Assembly (NCBI GenBank): GCA_039105265.1
Contig: JAPFFF010000042.1
Span: 682,001 to 746,000, forward strand
Direction: 5' to 3'
DNA length: 64,000 nucleotides
Source of the DNA: Tritrichomonas musculus
Taxonomy: Eukaryota > Parabasalia > Tritrichomonadida > Tritrichomonadidae
Every line of letters starts with the position of its first letter. Positions within the stretch are counted from its first letter, which is position 1. The notes beneath the pieces were generated by a model, which did no database searches, was not told the origin of the DNA, and was given only the letters and a program-made list of their open reading frames with translations. A program made the position numbers and the translations under genes. Positions 46,601-57,167 of this stretch are shown here, one piece after another.

Positions 46601-49285
46601 ATGAACACATATGAATCATTCTTAAATACTAAAGTTCATATTGATCAGCGTGCTCTTCTGGATCAGACATTTCAATCCGCATTAAAGAAGTTTGAAAAAG
46701 ATAAAAGAAAGTTCTCTTCAAAATGTCCACCTCAAAATCATAATTTGTCAAATAACTTTAATAGTGCTTTATCTCAAAGATATACATCTAAAGGTTTGAC
46801 GTCATTTTCCAATCAAAATAATTATACAAATACGATTTCCAGCAAATACTCTTCATCAAACTTCACATCTGATTTGGATTCTTCGCCATTATCTTTAAAT
46901 TCAAATGAGCAGCCAGGCTGCTTTTTATCATCCAGATATTCATCTTCAGATTTCAAGCAACCTCAGCATAATTCAGAAAATGAAAATAATGTCAATCAAA
47001 TGTTTGGATTTCATTTTGAATCACAAGAAAAAGAACAAATATATACTCCTGTAAACAGAAACTTTGATGAAAATAATGATTTTCAAATGAAATATTCTGC
47101 AAGAGAAAAAAAAGTATTTAATCAGCCTAATAAAAAGGAAATTACAACTCTGCTAAATCAACCAATTCCACCTCAAGAAAAAGGATCAATCTATAACTCC
47201 GTAAACAGAAATCTTGATGAAAATGACGATTTTCAAATGAAATATTCTGCACGAGACAAAAAAGCAATTAATCAATTTAATAAAAAGGAAATAACGACTC
47301 CGCTAAATCAACCAATTCCACCTCAAGAAAAAGGATCAATATATAACTCCGTAAACAGAAATCTTGATGAAAACGACGATTTTCAAATGAAATATTCTGC
47401 AAGAGAAAAAAAAGTATTTAATCAGCCTAATAAAAAGGAAATTACAACTCTGCTAAATCAACCAATTCCACCTCAAGAAAAAGGATCAATATATAACTCC
47501 GTAAACAGAAATCTTGATGAAAATGACGATTTTCAAATGAAATATTCTGCACGAGACAAAAAAGCAATTAATCAATCTAATAATAAGGAAGTAATAGATT
47601 TGACAAATCAACTAATTACACCTCAAGAAAAAGAATTAATTTATTCTCCTGTAAACATAAATCTTGATGAAAATGATGATTTTCAAATTAAATATACTGC
47701 AAGAGAAAAAACAGCAATTAATCAATCTAATAATAAGGAAGCAGTGGATCTTTTGAATCAACAAATTTCATCTCATGAAGAAATAGTTTTCGATCAACCT
47801 ATCAAAAAAGATATAGAGATTCCTCAATCCGATTTTCTAGTCGATTTTCGGAAGCCATCGTCTTCAATCGATCTTATTGAAATTCAAACTGCAACTATAA
47901 ATAATGAAAACATTCCAATTAAATCAGATACTTTACCTGAATCAACACAAGAATCAGCAGAAAAAAACAAAGAAGAAGAGATTAGAAAATTCCGTGAGCA
48001 TTTAAAGAAACGAATTTTATTAAAAAAAGAAAGAGAATCAAAAGGACAACAAGATAATTCAAACAATGATAACCAAAATATTCAGGATAAAAAGATGATT
48101 GTTCCAAAACAAATAGGATCAGATGAACAAAAGCCTATAGTATCAAATAAAATAATAGACAATTCAAAAATGCAATCGTCAACAAACAATATATCTTCGC
48201 AATTAAATATTAAGGCACCTTCTATATCCGAGTTTTCGCCATCATCAAATAAAATGGATTTGCAATCAAGCCCTCAAGAATTATCATCTGAAAGAATTGC
48301 AAATTCAATTTTATCACCTCAAAATCTTTCCACTTCACCAAAAATAGCATTAAATGATTCAAATAATATACAAGATGAGATTCAGAGGTATCAATTATCT
48401 AATATTTCATCTCAAAACTCTGAGTTCACCACACCCGATATTGCATCATTAACCAAGAACATATCCCAGCAATCAAATCTTCCAGCTTCAACAGCCAAAA
48501 TAAATACAAGTGCTAAGTCTTCAAAATTTGCAAATAATCTCTCTATGAATGAAAATGAACCTGTATCATCATATTCTATCCAAAAGAACCGAATTAGTAA
48601 AAATAATACGCAACCATCTTTAATTGAGCAATCTCCATCATTTACCAATTCTATTAAAGAAAATAATTTAAATTCGATAATGCCTATTCATTCATTAGAA
48701 GATATTAAAACTCAAGATAATCCTATGTTTAAGAAAAAAAATGATTTTCTTGCTCAAATAGAAGATGATGTTAAAAAAGAAAAGGATGTTGTTAGTGGTG
48801 CACTGGCAGCTTCTAGGCCGACTGATTTGATTAATGCATTTAAACAAAGAATGATGAACTTTACATCAAATTCAATCAATCAAAAGCAACCAATGCATGA
48901 AAGCAATTATAAAGATAGGAGTATTGAAACTAATAAGTCAGCTCCTATTACAAATGGTGTTGTTCAAAATAAAGACGATGATAATGACTTATTTCTTATA
49001 GAAAATGATGAGCTGAATTTGCTTGATAATGGAGATTTCAATTTTCAATTACCCAATCATTGTAACTTTGCAGATTCATTCAATGAAAATGAATATAATA
49101 TTTCAGATGGAAATAATGATGATAATTTTGATTCTTCATGCTTTGTTCAATTGAATAATGAAGTTCCAGATATAAATATGGATGATTTTGAAAATGTTGA
49201 ATCTAGTTTAAATAGCTTCAAAAAAGTAAATAAATCTGGCAATACGAATAATTTGAATAATGATGACCTGCTTATATATGATTAA
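46601..49285 (+). CDS. Low-complexity protein with five 50-residue repeats
   Basis: The 894-residue protein is rich in Asn, Ser, Gln and Lys. A conserved-looking N-terminus (YESFLNTKVHIDQRALLDQ) is followed by disorder. Five 50-residue repeats then run at about residues 143-392 (SVNRNLDENDDFQMKYSAR). A short basic helix near 460-485 (EEEIRKFREHLKKRILLKKE) precedes a long disordered tail ending in acidic Asn/Asp-rich sequence. There is no signal peptide, membrane segment or known domain. It is probably a scaffold; I cannot assign a family. Confidence 0.75.
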   Translation: MNTYESFLNTKVHIDQRALLDQTFQSALKKFEKDKRKFSSKCPPQNHNLSNNFNSALSQRYTSKGLTSFSNQNNYTNTISSKYSSSNFTSDLDSSPLSLNSNEQPGCFLSSRYSSSDFKQPQHNSENENNVNQMFGFHFESQEKEQIYTPVNRNFDENNDFQMKYSAREKKVFNQPNKKEITTLLNQPIPPQEKGSIYNSVNRNLDENDDFQMKYSARDKKAINQFNKKEITTPLNQPIPPQEKGSIYNSVNRNLDENDDFQMKYSAREKKVFNQPNKKEITTLLNQPIPPQEKGSIYNSVNRNLDENDDFQMKYSARDKKAINQSNNKEVIDLTNQLITPQEKELIYSPVNINLDENDDFQIKYTAREKTAINQSNNKEAVDLLNQQISSHEEIVFDQPIKKDIEIPQSDFLVDFRKPSSSIDLIEIQTATINNENIPIKSDTLPESTQESAEKNKEEEIRKFREHLKKRILLKKERESKGQQDNSNNDNQNIQDKKMIVPKQIGSDEQKPIVSNKIIDNSKMQSSTNNISSQLNIKAPSISEFSPSSNKMDLQSSPQELSSERIANSILSPQNLSTSPKIALNDSNNIQDEIQRYQLSNISSQNSEFTTPDIASLTKNISQQSNLPASTAKINTSAKSSKFANNLSMNENEPVSSYSIQKNRISKNNTQPSLIEQSPSFTNSIKENNLNSIMPIHSLEDIKTQDNPMFKKKNDFLAQIEDDVKKEKDVVSGALAASRPTDLINAFKQRMMNFTSNSINQKQPMHESNYKDRSIETNKSAPITNGVVQNKDDDNDLFLIENDELNLLDNGDFNFQLPNHCNFADSFNENEYNISDGNNDDNFDSSCFVQLNNEVPDINMDDFENVESSLNSFKKVNKSGNTNNLNNDDLLIYD
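47027..47776 (+). repeat. 150-bp coding repeat, five units, with a 300-bp higher-order period
   Basis: The landmark AATATTCTGC (AATATACTGC in the last) occurs at 47091, 47241, 47391, 47541 and 47691. Units 1 and 3 share AREKKVFNQPNKKEI, while units 2 and 4 share ARDKKAINQ, showing duplication of a two-unit block. Unit 5 is the most diverged. Confidence 0.93.
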
Positions 49286-50077
49286 TAAAGTTAATTGATA
49301 TTTAAATGTAAATGATATTTTGAAATAATAGCAAATAACAGGTGTTGAGTTGAATAATAAAGAAAATAAAATATGTGTTATTTGATGTTTTTTATTTATT
49401 TGATTATTATTTAAAAAAAAAATTTCATTCATATACAATATGAAAGAATAATGAATTCTTCAATGATCATAAATAGAAAATGGGGTTTAATATCATCATA
49501 TGAGTATTTAAATAAAAATTGAAATTACAATACCATTTTGCTCAAATCGTTTAGTAACATAATGGATAAATACCAAAATAAAAATGATTATCATAATATA
49601 AAAATTGGCTTTTATAAAGAATTTAATATAATTAATCAAATCATTCTTAAATATGAGTTAAAAGCTGAACAATTTTGATTAGGAGAAGAATTTTATATAA
49701 ATCATCAATAATTAAGTGTGTATTCCTTTTTAATTTAATTGTAAATGATTCCAGAAATATGTGATTTGAAATACTGTTTTAATAAAGCATTTTAAATGAT
49801 TATTCAATAATTATATCAATATTTCTATACTAATAGAATATTCAATATTAACTCGATTGGACAAAAAGTCTTTTATCTTTATTAATAATCTTATTATCGA
49901 TATAAACTATAAATAAAATAAAATATTAATGTAATAATATATTTTTATAATATATTTATTTAAAAACATATTATTAAATTTATAGTATATAAAGTTTTTA
50001 ATATATTATGATTATTATGAAAAAGTTTTATATAAATATAAAAAAGATTTTTATTCATTATTTTTATATATTGGGCA
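49286..50077. other. AT-rich spacer, nothing recognised
   Basis: It separates the repeat-protein gene from the Pmp-like gene, both on the plus strand. A minus frame near 49208-49438 overlaps the upstream gene and is not supported. Confidence 0.55.
50055..50059 (+). promoter_or_regulatory. Candidate initiator element for the Pmp-like gene
   Basis: TCATT lies about 20 bp before the ATG at 50078 and fits the TCAYW initiator consensus. Confidence 0.35.
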
Positions 50078-53000
50078 ATGATTTTACTCACTCTTCAAGT
50101 TTTCTACACAACTGTGATTTGCCACGAAATTCTTCCTTCTATTAACGAATTTTCATCCTATCAAAAGAATTTATTAGCAGATTGTCCAGATCGTCCAAAT
50201 AACAGAAATATAAAGATTCTTATTGATAACGATTATACTTATTTTTCTGGCAATTTAGTTTATGGATGTAAAAATCATTTTCAAAGAAAATTAAGTTTAT
50301 TTAATAGTATAATACTAATATATCATTCTAAATTTGATTCTACCAGAAAAGAAAGTTCGATATATTTTTCATATTCAGATATGACAGTTCCTTATTTAAA
50401 TAATTATCAAGTTGATATTAAATATTGTACATTTGATAATTGTGACTCTGACAATGGTGCAGCTATTTTTATCAATTCTACTGAAGTAATGAAGCAAATT
50501 ACAATTTCACATTGCCAATTTACAAACCTCAATGCCACCAATCAAGGGGGAGCTATATTTTATAATGCGCAAAAAGATTCTAGTAAGCCAATTGACAGTT
50601 CTATTGAGCAAACATGTCTTAGTATTCAGAATTGTATATTTAAAATTACAACAAGCCAACTTTCAGGAGGTGCTGTATACATTAACACATTAAATTGTAA
50701 AACAAATAGAGCTATTGAAATCAAAAATTGTTTGTTTGATCATTGTAATGTTTCTGATGTCGAATCTGGTGATGGTGGAGCCATTTACATAATATCATCA
50801 GAAGGATATCGTCGATTTAATATAGTTAATTGTTCATTTATTTCATGTATATCAAGTCAATTTGGAGGAGGTATTTACTTCAAGGCGTCGTTTGGAAATA
50901 TTAGAGATTCATTTTTCTCCAATAATGAAGCATCAAAAGGTGGAAACGATATTTATTATGAGCAAGGTACTACTGAAAAAACAAGTGAAAAATTATCTAT
51001 CTTTAAAAATATATTCCAACAAGTAGAAGCATCTCCAAATGCTGGAATATCGCTAATTTATTTAAAATTTCTGGATGTGTCAAATTTTGATTTTGATAAT
51101 AATCAAATTTCAATAGCAAATCATTTAAATGAACTTCGTGTTTTTGGCTATGATGAAGCAGCAACTTTTCTGGGATCAATTATCATCAAAGATAACAGTC
51201 TGTCACCTCCAGACAACTTTTTATACGAAACAAAAAATGTTTTGAGTGAGAAAATAGACTTTTATACGGCATTTTCGAAAACAATGGTAGATCAAAAATG
51301 TCCAACACAACCAGAAAATTCAATTGTAATTACTGGGCAAAGTGGATCCGCAGAACCTGGTAAGATATATTATTCATGCAACGAAGAATTTGGAGAAAAA
51401 GAGATAAGTGTAACCAATTGTATTTTAGATGTTTATAATTGTACATTTTCAAAGACAAAAAGTGCTACAGGTGGAGTAGCCATATATTTTATCATAAATT
51501 CCAATATTCCAACAGAATTAAAAGGTACTACTAAAATAAGAAATAGTTCATTTCGTGAATGTGAATCAGAAGCTATTCATATTGAATCATCCTCAGCATC
51601 AATCGGAATAGATATTATTAGTTGCTCATTTCAAGAAAATAAAAAAGGAGCTATCAATATCAAAGCAGTTTTTGGGAATATTAAAAATAACTATTTTCTT
51701 GATAACTCAAACAATGGAAAACATCTTGATATTAGTTATGAATGCGGAATAGAAGAAAATACAGAAGCACAAGTTCAAAAATTGACCATATCTGACAACA
51801 CTTTTAATTTAACATATGAAGATGGCGTTGGGCAAGATAGTGGTGCATTTATCTATCTTACATTCAACACAAAATCTAATATTGAATTTACAGAAAATAA
51901 AATCATTATTGATGGTGATTTAGATTCAGTCACAAATTTATTTGTTTTTGATTGTCCAGAAACTTCAGAGAAAAAAGGGGAATGGATAATTTTAAATAAT
52001 TGTTTATCACCTCCAAATGATAAATTTATACAAAGTAATAATGTCCCATCAGATTTTATTTCAGATTTAGATACTGCATTTCAAGATACTTGTTTAACAA
52101 GGAATTGTCCACCAAAATCTGACGATTCAGTAGTTTTGTTTGATGGTAATTACAAGGAAACAGATATCTTTGAAAAACAAATTTTGTATTCATGTGGTCA
52201 ATATTTAGATACGCTCATTAATAGCAACAATTGTAAAGTGCAGATATATCATTGTATATTTACAAGAGTTCGTCCCGAAGAGTTAACCAAGCTTGGTGGT
52301 GCTATTTATATTTCCACAGACAGAACAATGGAAGCTGGCTTAAGTGGTCCCATTGAAATCCACAACAGTCAATTTTACTCATGCGAAAACGACGCTGGCG
52401 GAGCCTTTTATATCAAATCCAATGATCCTCAAAGATTAATTGATGTTAAAGAATGTCTTTTTGAAGGCAATAAAGCTTATTCACCTGAATTATCACTTGG
52501 TTTGGGTGGATCTGTTGCCATTGAAGCCATATATGCTCAAATTGTAGAATGCACTTTTAAATCAAATCAAGGGCAAAATGGCGGATCGATTTCGGTTAAA
52601 ACATACAAATCAAACAAAGATTCGCAGCGAATTGAAATAAAAGGTTGCATCTTCAATGGTAATATAGCCGAGTCAAAAGGTGGTGATATATTTTATGATT
52701 ATCAAGATGACAAATTAACGGCAAATGATGACAAACTTAGCGAGTTCTGTATACGTATTGAAAATTGTTCCTTCAGTAGCAGTCATGCCTCGTCAAGTGG
52801 CGGTTCTCTATCGATCAACATATATAATTACGACTCAAAAACTGTTATTATAAAAAATTGCACTTTTAAAGATTGCGAAGCTGGGAAGTACGGAGGGTCG
52901 ATCAGCTTTGAAAGCGACTATCAAAGCCAAATAAATATCAGCGATTGTCTCTTTGAAGGAAGCCGTTCTCTGTATGGCTCTGTTTATAATTTTGAAGGCT

Positions 53001-54394
53001 ATTCTGGTCGTATTGAAAATTGCCGATTTATCAATCAAAAAGATACTGAAAATGGCAACATCATATATTACAGATGCAATCAAAATTATGGCGGTAATAA
53101 ACTAAACTTTTCAATTGAAAAATGCCACTTTTTACAAACCGCCGAAATCCTCTCAATTCTCAACTTTTTGTCGAAAGATGTATCGTGCATTCAATTCAAA
53201 GAAAATTCAATTGTCATTGAAAACAATAAAACGGCGGTTTTCAGTACATCCTATTCAATTATGGGATATTTTGAAATTGAGTGGAATTTCATCGTCCCTC
53301 CTTATGATGAGTTTATCAGAGGGCCGGGCGCTTCAACACTCAGTGCTTCTTGCTCACGTGGCTTCACATGCATCTTGCCAACAAAAGTGCCAACTGCAAC
53401 CGGTATTTTCGGTTACTGTGAATCGAACAGACGTTGTCAAATTGAAGGTAATGAAAATGACCCAGATTTCATTGTGATTTCATCGTCTGAGTTTTCAAAG
53501 CTTTCAAGTGATGACGATGGAGGAGCGGTTTATTTGAAAAATTGTGGGCTTCAATGTGACAATTCAAAGTTCATAGAATGCAGGGCTGTTAACGGCGGCG
53601 GTGGCGCCATTTACATCAAAATAGACGCACTCATTCCTTCACAAGTCACTGTGAAATTGTCGTCCTTTGCAAACTGCCAGTCTTCTTATGCTGGCGGTTG
53701 TTATGTCTACTGCAGTGCTGAAGCCAATTCCGTTGAATTTGTTAGTTGTAGATTTGAAAGAAATCAAATAAAATCAACTGGAAAAGAGCTCGTCGGTGGA
53801 AGCGCTCTTTTCTTGGCAATTCAGAATGGAAAAGTTGAGGATTGCGCATTTGTGAAAAATAAAGGAGGAAACTCAATCAAGATTCACAATAAGTTCGACA
53901 AAAGTTTGTTGAGTGATGATTTGGAATTTAAATCGCATCTTTCAATTTCTTCTTGTACAATAGAAATTGAGAGTGATTCAAAAAGTTCACTTTATATTGA
54001 ATGTGATAATTTGAAGAGAATCTTCGTTGATGTAAAAAATTGCATCTTCTTCGGCAAGCTTTCTAAAGAAGCACACCACATTGAAGTCAATGATAACTAC
54101 CGTGAAATCGCCAATATTAAAGTGATGCACATTGAAAATTGCAAGTTTTCGGATGATGAAAAATCAGCCTTGAAAATGAACAACGAATTTGTTGACTTTA
54201 ACTTGAATAGGCAGGAATTTAATTATAAAGATGTGAAGGAATTTAAAATTATTGGAAAAAACAGAAATTTGTCGGTCTTTTACGTGATTGTGCCAATTAT
54301 TATTATCTTAATTGTGGTCTTCTTAATTTTCAATTTCAAAGAGAAAATTGAAAATAATAATGAAGAGAACGGAATGAATCCTTTGTTTGTTTAA
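50078..54394 (+). CDS. Pmp-like beta-helix surface protein (type I membrane protein)
   Basis: The 1438-residue protein starts with a signal peptide (MILLTLQVFYTTVICHE). It is built of parallel beta-helix repeats with the recurring motifs GGAIY/GGSI and I-x-x-C-x-F, for example GDGGAIYIISS, LGGAIYISTD and GGAIYIKIDA. This pattern is that of chlamydial polymorphic membrane proteins, a group also expanded in trichomonads. Three large blocks each end near SPP(D/N)(D/N)xF and restart with a CP-type motif, suggesting internal triplication. A membrane span (about 1395-1417, FYVIVPIIIILIVVFLIF) and a short tail end the protein. A role in adhesion at the cell surface is inferred. Confidence 0.85.
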   Translation: MILLTLQVFYTTVICHEILPSINEFSSYQKNLLADCPDRPNNRNIKILIDNDYTYFSGNLVYGCKNHFQRKLSLFNSIILIYHSKFDSTRKESSIYFSYSDMTVPYLNNYQVDIKYCTFDNCDSDNGAAIFINSTEVMKQITISHCQFTNLNATNQGGAIFYNAQKDSSKPIDSSIEQTCLSIQNCIFKITTSQLSGGAVYINTLNCKTNRAIEIKNCLFDHCNVSDVESGDGGAIYIISSEGYRRFNIVNCSFISCISSQFGGGIYFKASFGNIRDSFFSNNEASKGGNDIYYEQGTTEKTSEKLSIFKNIFQQVEASPNAGISLIYLKFLDVSNFDFDNNQISIANHLNELRVFGYDEAATFLGSIIIKDNSLSPPDNFLYETKNVLSEKIDFYTAFSKTMVDQKCPTQPENSIVITGQSGSAEPGKIYYSCNEEFGEKEISVTNCILDVYNCTFSKTKSATGGVAIYFIINSNIPTELKGTTKIRNSSFRECESEAIHIESSSASIGIDIISCSFQENKKGAINIKAVFGNIKNNYFLDNSNNGKHLDISYECGIEENTEAQVQKLTISDNTFNLTYEDGVGQDSGAFIYLTFNTKSNIEFTENKIIIDGDLDSVTNLFVFDCPETSEKKGEWIILNNCLSPPNDKFIQSNNVPSDFISDLDTAFQDTCLTRNCPPKSDDSVVLFDGNYKETDIFEKQILYSCGQYLDTLINSNNCKVQIYHCIFTRVRPEELTKLGGAIYISTDRTMEAGLSGPIEIHNSQFYSCENDAGGAFYIKSNDPQRLIDVKECLFEGNKAYSPELSLGLGGSVAIEAIYAQIVECTFKSNQGQNGGSISVKTYKSNKDSQRIEIKGCIFNGNIAESKGGDIFYDYQDDKLTANDDKLSEFCIRIENCSFSSSHASSSGGSLSINIYNYDSKTVIIKNCTFKDCEAGKYGGSISFESDYQSQINISDCLFEGSRSLYGSVYNFEGYSGRIENCRFINQKDTENGNIIYYRCNQNYGGNKLNFSIEKCHFLQTAEILSILNFLSKDVSCIQFKENSIVIENNKTAVFSTSYSIMGYFEIEWNFIVPPYDEFIRGPGASTLSASCSRGFTCILPTKVPTATGIFGYCESNRRCQIEGNENDPDFIVISSSEFSKLSSDDDGGAVYLKNCGLQCDNSKFIECRAVNGGGGAIYIKIDALIPSQVTVKLSSFANCQSSYAGGCYVYCSAEANSVEFVSCRFERNQIKSTGKELVGGSALFLAIQNGKVEDCAFVKNKGGNSIKIHNKFDKSLLSDDLEFKSHLSISSCTIEIESDSKSSLYIECDNLKRIFVDVKNCIFFGKLSKEAHHIEVNDNYREIANIKVMHIENCKFSDDEKSALKMNNEFVDFNLNRQEFNYKDVKEFKIIGKNRNLSVFYVIVPIIIILIVVFLIFNFKEKIENNNEENGMNPLFV

Positions 54395-54702
54395 TTACAA
54401 AGTTTTATGTTTTAAATAAAAATAATTATTAATTGTTGAATTTTGGCTTTTAGCATTTTTTTTACAAAGATAACTCAAAGTATTGATGTTTGAATTATAA
54501 TAGCAATCAAAAATTATTGATGTTTGGTCATATTTCCTAGTTTTCATAATATTAAAGAATAATTAAAATAAGAATAAAAGTTATTTGAAATATCAAATGT
54601 TTTTTTATTATTTCTAATAAAAAATAATAGTAATATAAACATTGTTTTTATAACATTTTTATAATTCTATAACAATAATTGAAAACTGATGAAATATAAT
54701 AA
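54395..54702. other. AT-rich convergent spacer
   Basis: It holds only the 3' flanks of the Pmp-like gene and the convergent Rab gene. No other signal is seen. Confidence 0.6.
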
Positions 54703-55434
54703 TTAGCAGCATCCACTGCCCTGCTTATCATTATTTTCTGTAGTTTTGTTATTTTCGTCATTTGGTAAGAAATCTTGTGACACATACTTTTTGATCAAAC
54801 AATCTTTACTTTCAAAAGCTTGATCAAATAAATCATAAATATTCGAATTATCTATGGTTGATGTTTCAATATAAAAGAGAGCTTTTTCAAACGTTTCTTT
54901 TTGATAGAATGTGTTGATCTTTTTAACTAGATTCTCACCTTCTGAAGCTGATACTTGTCTTTTATTTTGGAGATCAGATTTATTCCCAACAATTATAATT
55001 TTACATTCTTTGGGTGCATATTGAGCAACTAAATCAATCCAGCTCCCTGATTCAAATAAATCTGTTTTTTTGATGTTAGTTTCATTTTGATCCGAATTTG
55101 GTTTGGTCCTTGCGTCTTTTGTCAAGTGGTCAAAGCTAGTGCGATTTGAAATGTCGAAAGCAATTATTGCTAGTGAAGAATTTTTGAAGTATAATGGTAA
55201 GATTGCCCTATAGTTCTCTTGCCCTGCTGTATCCCAAATCCGTAATGCAACATTTTTATGATAAATTGTTAATTGACTTGCACCAATTGTTGGAGCTGGT
55301 ATATTCAAATTTGAATCTTTGTCTTTTATTATTTTTACTGTTGAAATTTCAAAATAAGAATTAATAATTGAAGTTTTACCAGTTCCACTATCACCTACAA
55401 AGATAATCTTGTATGATTCATTTAATTCTTGCAT
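54703..55434 (-). CDS. Rab-family small GTPase
   Basis: The 243-residue protein carries the GTPase motifs in order: GDSGTGKTS (P-loop, from about residue 14), a switch region with PTIGAS, WDTAGQENYR (switch II), and NKSDL. In the last guanine motif the usual SAK is replaced by STI (ETSTID). The C-terminus ends GSGCC, a double-cysteine prenylation site of Rab type. Two insertions lengthen it beyond the usual 200-210 residues: one near switch I with a KDKDSN stretch and one after SFDHL rich in Lys/Asn. It probably works in vesicle traffic. Confidence 0.92.
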   Translation of the reverse strand: MQELNESYKIIFVGDSGTGKTSIINSYFEISTVKIIKDKDSNLNIPAPTIGASQLTIYHKNVALRIWDTAGQENYRAILPLYFKNSSLAIIAFDISNRTSFDHLTKDARTKPNSDQNETNIKKTDLFESGSWIDLVAQYAPKECKIIIVGNKSDLQNKRQVSASEGENLVKKINTFYQKETFEKALFYIETSTIDNSNIYDLFDQAFESKDCLIKKYVSQDFLPNDENNKTTENNDKQGSGCC

Positions 55435-55654
55435 TTTTTTTTTTGACGATTAAATTTTTTTCAAATTATTTCAATATGAAAAAGTTCATAAACAAAAAAA
55501 AGTGCTTATTCAAGTCAAAACTAGCAATTAGACCTATGAGCATAAAATGGTTCATATTAATTAACATAAAGAAGTAAGTCCGTTATTAAATAATGAATCG
55601 CTTTTTCTAATAACTTTAACAAATATTTATTCAAATATTTTTCAAAATAAAAAA

Positions 55655-56833
55655 TTGAATGAATTGCCTGAAAAAAAATTATTTTTTGAATTAACGATTT
55701 TTGAATTTTTGATCGTAAGTTTTTTATATAAAATGATTGTACGGATTATCAGATGTTTTTTAAGATTCATAAAGCGTATTTTTTGTCCAGGCAATTTTAT
55801 TTTATCAAATATTATGCTGTTTTTAATGATATCATCTTATTTTATAGATTGCTACATCGAATTTAAATATTCAGCATTAATGACAACGATTGATTTAATT
55901 GCTTCAAATTTAACAGCAATAAAATCATATTCTGATATTATATCAAATGATTCATTTGTATATTTTATATCAAACCATACAGAATATCCTCTTTTAACAG
56001 ATAATGAATTTGGAGTACAAGCCCATGCAGCTATCTTAAAGCGATCTATTGATTATTGTCAATGGTTAGAAGAAGGATTTGATTCAACAGATAAAATAAC
56101 AAGAACAAGAAGATACATGAAAGTTTGGGTAAAGGAGATAATAAACTCTTCAGAATTCATGGATATTCGTTATCATAATCCTACTTTCAAATTTTCTTTT
56201 TCAGACGCAATGGTGAATGCCGAATCAATTTTAATTGGACCTTATACTATAAACGCTAACATCTATAAAAAGAACAAAAATAATTTCATGCCATTTGTGC
56301 CAGATATTAATCAATCCACTATTCTCCCAAATTTTAATACTTCTTTTGTTTATGTTGGAGATGGATATTTTTATTCTAATTATAATAAATCGCAAAATAT
56401 GGCACCACCTTATAAAAAATCGGAAGACTGTACGCCTGGTGATATCAGAATTCGAATTACCCAATTTTCACCACAAATTGTTAGTGTTCTAGGTGTTTAT
56501 AACATAGAAACTAATGAAATTAACACAAAATTTGTTAATAATTTTGAAATTGGTTCTTTAGAATCTGGAAATGTAACGCTTAATAACCTTATGATTTCTA
56601 GATTTAAAAAATTACAGGTTTTTACTATGATTACTAGATTTTTAACGTTCATTAGTATTTCATTCTACATAATTGAACAATCTACAACGCAAATTGAATC
56701 AATTGTGAAGTTCATATTTGCTTCTTTTTTTGTTCTAATTATTCGATATTTGATTTGGAATGATAGACGTTTTATTAGACTATGTTTTTCTTTGATTTTT
56801 GTTTTGTTTAACTTGGTTTTATTCTTGCAATAA
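55655..56833 (+). CDS. TMEM43 (LUMA)-family membrane protein
   Basis: The 392-residue protein has N-terminal membrane segments, one near residues 47-65. A lumenal-type domain follows with YCQWLEEGFDSTDK, WVKEIINSSEFMDIRYHNP and ILIGPYTIN. It then has GDIRIRITQFSPQIVSVLGVY and a C-terminal run of hydrophobic spans. This order fits TMEM43 proteins (QWxE, W-xx-x-x-S-F-x-HxNP, GDxR). TMEM43 sits in ER and inner nuclear membranes of animals and has distant relatives in other eukaryotes and bacteria. The local function is unknown. Confidence 0.68.
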   Translation: MNELPEKKLFFELTIFEFLIVSFLYKMIVRIIRCFLRFIKRIFCPGNFILSNIMLFLMISSYFIDCYIEFKYSALMTTIDLIASNLTAIKSYSDIISNDSFVYFISNHTEYPLLTDNEFGVQAHAAILKRSIDYCQWLEEGFDSTDKITRTRRYMKVWVKEIINSSEFMDIRYHNPTFKFSFSDAMVNAESILIGPYTINANIYKKNKNNFMPFVPDINQSTILPNFNTSFVYVGDGYFYSNYNKSQNMAPPYKKSEDCTPGDIRIRITQFSPQIVSVLGVYNIETNEINTKFVNNFEIGSLESGNVTLNNLMISRFKKLQVFTMITRFLTFISISFYIIEQSTTQIESIVKFIFASFFVLIIRYLIWNDRRFIRLCFSLIFVLFNLVLFLQ

Positions 56834-57167
56834 GCGGATAATGTTTGTAACTATCTTATTAGTAAAGATTATATATAAATTAAATATATATTTATTTAAA
56901 ATTATTTATGAAAATGATTAAAATATCAAGTATATGAGGAACAAAAAGTAAGGAGCAATTATTATCGAAAATCATATTTATAATCGTTTTATTAAGGATA
57001 ATATTAAATAATATTTTAATGAATAAAAAAAGTAAAGTATTAAATATCTTTTAAAATATTTAAATATTAATGATAAAATGTTCAAGATATATTTGTTTTT
57101 ATGTTAAAATTTTTCCATGCAAAGTTTTTGAATTGAATTATGGTTGATCAATCCTTAGAATATTTTA
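56834..57167. other. AT-rich spacer, nothing recognised
   Basis: It lies between two plus-strand genes; no additional signal is seen. Confidence 0.6.
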
